Below are positions 62,299 to 64,000 of a stretch of DNA of 64,000 bases, piece after piece; the first letter of the stretch is position 1; each line of letters begins with the position of its first letter. The notes under the pieces were generated by a model. It ran no database searches. It had not been told where the DNA came from and saw only the letters and a list, made by a program, of their open reading frames with translations. The translations under genes were made by a program, and so were the position numbers. Source of the DNA: Mycobacterium paraterrae (GTDB lineage Bacteria > Actinomycetota > Actinomycetes > Mycobacteriales > Mycobacteriaceae); the NCBI RefSeq assembly GCF_022430545.2, contig NZ_CP092488.2, positions 2,728,001 through 2,792,000 on the forward strand, written 5' to 3'.

Positions 62299-63061
62299 AC
62301 CGGCTGCCCGGCGCCTGATCGCGAGGCCGGATCACGATCAGGTCCAGGTCGACGTGCGACGGCCGCGACGCCACAAAGCCGATCACTTCGGCGACGTCAG
62401 CCGCGGTCAACGGTGTGATGCCCTGGTACACCGCGTCGGCACGGTCCTGATCACCGTCGAAACGCACCAGCGAGAACTCCGTCTGCACGGCCCCGGGTGC
62501 AATTTCGGTGAGCCGCACGGGCTTTCCGAGTAGCTCGCCGCGTAGCGTGCGGTGCAGCACTCCCTCGGCGTGCTTGGCGGCGGTGTAGCCCGAGCCGTTG
62601 TCGTAGGTCTCCAGCGCTGCGATCGAGGTCACGGTGACGATCAGGCCGTCGCCCGATGCGATCAGCTTGGGCAGCAGCGCCCGGGTGACCCGCAGCGTGC
62701 CCAGCACGTTGGTCTCCCACATCCAGCGCCAGTGGTCGAGATCAGCCTCGGCCACCGGCGCCAGGCCCTTGGCGCCGCCGGCATTGTTGACCAGCACATC
62801 TACCCGCCCCAGCCCGGCGGCCAAGGCGTCGACGGCGGCATCGTCCGTGACGTCGGCCACAACCGCGGATCCGCCGATTTCGGCAGCCAGCGCCTTGATC
62901 CGGTCGGCCCGTCGTGCCACCGCGACCACGTGAAAGCCTTGCGCTGCAAGAGCTCTCGCGGTCGCCTCGCCGATACCCGCGCTGGCACCGGTGACGACCG
63001 CGACGGGTTGGTCGCCGTTCGGGTCGTCAGAGGCGGTCGGATGCGGATTACGGGAACTCAT
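62273..63061 (-). CDS. short-chain dehydrogenase (Rv0484c-like)
   Basis: A 262-residue SDR with TGASAGIG near residue 24, VNNAGG and the catalytic SGYTAAKHA. It resembles the YdfG/serine-3-dehydrogenase group; Rv0484c is 251. The start at 63061 is seven bases after a -10-like TAGAGT (63074-63069), so probably leaderless. It is transcribed away from the polycysteine leader. Substrate unknown. Confidence 0.92.
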   Translation of the reverse strand: MSSRNPHPTASDDPNGDQPVAVVTGASAGIGEATARALAAQGFHVVAVARRADRIKALAAEIGGSAVVADVTDDAAVDALAAGLGRVDVLVNNAGGAKGLAPVAEADLDHWRWMWETNVLGTLRVTRALLPKLIASGDGLIVTVTSIAALETYDNGSGYTAAKHAEGVLHRTLRGELLGKPVRLTEIAPGAVQTEFSLVRFDGDQDRADAVYQGITPLTAADVAEVIGFVASRPSHVDLDLIVIRPRDQAPGSRFSRRAPQD

Positions 63062-63068
63062 CTGAACG

Positions 63069-63090
63069 ACTCTAGTAACCGTGCTAAATT
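63069..63090. promoter_or_regulatory. back-to-back -10 boxes for two leaderless transcripts
   Basis: On the minus strand TAGAGT (63074-63069) serves the SDR; on the plus strand TAAATT (63085-63090) lies six bases before GTG 63097. Only 35 bp separate the two start codons. Confidence 0.55.
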
Positions 63091-63096
63091 CCCCCT

Positions 63097-63183
63097 GTGT
63101 ACTCGAGCACCTTGTTCGGCTGTCTGCCCGCGTGTTGTTGCGCGGGCTGCGCGTGTTGTTGCCGCGCAACTAGCCGCTCCTGA
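63097..63183 (+). CDS. polycysteine leaderless short ORF (putative cysteine-responsive attenuator)
   Basis: A 28-codon frame from GTG 63097 to TGA 63181-63183 encoding VYSSTLFGCLPACCCAGCAC followed by CCRATSRS: eight Cys, six of them in two CCC runs. TAAATT six bases upstream implies leaderless translation. The RNA can form two hairpins with the Cys codons in their loops: GCCCGCG/CGCGGGC (63126-63147) and TGCGCG/CGCGCA (63148-63168), plus AGCGC-CTA-GCGCT (63188-63200) after the stop. It lies 69 bp before the ROK regulator. Known mycobacterial polycysteine leaders reduce expression of the genes behind them when cysteine is plentiful; that role here is inferred. The peptide itself is probably not the point. 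Confidence 0.75.
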   Translation: MYSSTLFGCLPACCCAGCACCCRATSRS

Positions 63184-63252
63184 GCTAAGCGCCTAGCGCT
63201 CGCGACGGTGTGCGGCACAGACCGCCATCGGAACTCGGACAAGGAAATGCAA

Positions 63253-64000
63253 ATGCGTTCAACGACTTTCACTTCTCATCAGCACAACCCCCTCGCGGCC
63301 GCTCGCCGTCGGGGCCCCGGACGGCACCGCGTGGTGGCGCCCTCGCTGCAACTCTCCGACGCTGCCGCGTCATCGGTCTTCCGGGCCGTGCGGCTGCGCG
63401 GCCCGATCGGGCGCGACGTCATCGCCCAGATCACGTCGCTGTCGATTGCGACGGTAAACCGCCAGGTCATCGCTCTGCTGGAGGCGGGCATCCTGCGGGA
63501 GCGGGCCGACCTGGCCGTCTCCGGCGCGATCGGGCGTCCCCGGGTGCCGGTCGAGGTCAACCACGAGCCGTTCCTGACGCTGGGCATCCATGTCGGCGCC
63601 CGGACCACCAGCATCGTCGCTACCGACCTGTTCGGCCGCACGTTGGATGCCGTCGAAACCCCGACTCCGCGGACCGCGCAAGGTCCGGCGCTGGCCGCCT
63701 TGGCCGACGGCGCCAAGCGCTACCTGCGGCGCTGGCATCGCCGGCGCGCGCTGTGGGTCGGTGTGGCGATCGGTGGCACGGTCGACGCTTCCAGCGGCCA
63801 TGTCGACCACGCCCGCCTCGGCTGGCGGGACGCTCCGGTCGGTCCGGTGATCGCCGAGACGTTGGAGCTGCCGGTCTCGGTGGCCTCGCACGTCGACGCG
63901 ATGGCCGCCGCCGAACTGCTGCTCGGCATGCGACGGTTTGGGCCGAATTCCTCGACCAGCCTGTATGTCTACGCCCGCGAGACTGTCGGTTACGCGCTCA
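63253..64000 (+). CDS. ROK-family transcriptional regulator, Rv0485-like, C-terminus cut by window edge
   Basis: The first 249 residues are visible from ATG 63253 (AAGGA eight bases upstream; ATG 63247 is alternative). MRSTTFTSHQHNPLAAARRR matches Rv0485 (438 residues). A winged helix-turn-helix spans about residues 35-90 (DVIAQITSLSIATVNRQVIA) and the ROK/actin-like ATPase fold begins near residue 105 (LTLGIHVGARTTSIVATDLF). In M. tuberculosis Rv0485 is followed by mshA, the first mycothiol enzyme; that gene would lie outside the window. A polycysteine leader sits directly upstream. Confidence 0.93.
   Translation, partial: MRSTTFTSHQHNPLAAARRRGPGRHRVVAPSLQLSDAAASSVFRAVRLRGPIGRDVIAQITSLSIATVNRQVIALLEAGILRERADLAVSGAIGRPRVPVEVNHEPFLTLGIHVGARTTSIVATDLFGRTLDAVETPTPRTAQGPALAALADGAKRYLRRWHRRRALWVGVAIGGTVDASSGHVDHARLGWRDAPVGPVIAETLELPVSVASHVDAMAAAELLLGMRRFGPNSSTSLYVYARETVGYAL

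Overview
The window is about 64 kb of high-GC actinobacterial chromosome from a non-tuberculous Mycobacterium or close relative. The gene content and order follow the M. tuberculosis Rv0435c-Rv0485 region: a CDC48-like ATPase, pssA-psd, groEL2 with two CIRCE operators, rskA-sigK, ufaA1, the Rv0457c-Rv0461 block, lpdC, ramB, icl1, fadB2, mycolic-acid methyltransferases, madR, hbhA, deoC, murB, lprQ and the Rv0485 regulator. PPE, haemophore-type, MPT83/MPT70 and mycolic-acid genes point to a mycobacterium. The same block has been rearranged: moeA2, mmpS4/mmpL4 and Rv0446c/Rv0448c/Rv0449c are not present, and several genes are inserted.

Layout. 1-4.0 kb: leftward phospholipid operon (psd, pssA, AAA ATPase; start and stop codons overlap) and an SDR. 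4.1-11.7 kb: accessory block with two PH-domain membrane proteins, an SF2 helicase, a PPE protein ending in a SHOCT-like segment, an M24-like protein, and a second SDR facing a TetR regulator. 11.7-20 kb: groEL2, a haem-binding secreted protein, a D-aminoacylase-like enzyme, a MIRU-like tandem repeat in front of a VOC gene, a DinB-like protein and an aldehyde dehydrogenase. 18.6-28.5 kb: a consolidated SigK locus, with sigK-rskA and a flavoprotein next to divergent ufaA1 and mpt83-dipZ-mpt70-cfa-MFS. Four promoters of the same design (-35 ending in TCC, 15 bp, -10 nCGAAn) precede ufaA1, mpt83, dipZ and mpt70. 28.6-40.9 kb: small membrane proteins, echA2, a P450, a lipoprotein, prolyl oligopeptidase, ALDH-DUF779, lpdC and ramB.

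41-53 kb: fatty-acid and mycolate region. ramB and icl1 form a glyoxylate-shunt switch with RamB-like sites. After icl1 comes a 304-bp repeat-filled gap, then fadB2, four mycolic-acid S-adenosylmethionine methyltransferases around an extra KasA/KasB-like synthase, a UbiA prenyltransferase and the mycolate-desaturation regulator MadR. 53-64 kb: an XRE regulator with repeated operators, hbhA, deoC, two tandem DUF2993 proteins, a nitrilase-like enzyme, murB, the L,D-transpeptidase lprQ, an SDR and the ROK regulator that precedes mshA in M. tuberculosis.

The most interesting element is a 28-codon leaderless open frame rich in cysteine codons (63097-63183) just ahead of the ROK regulator. It looks like a cysteine-responsive attenuator placed before what is probably the mycothiol gene mshA, which lies outside the window. 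No rRNA, tRNA, insertion sequence, prophage or CRISPR array was seen.
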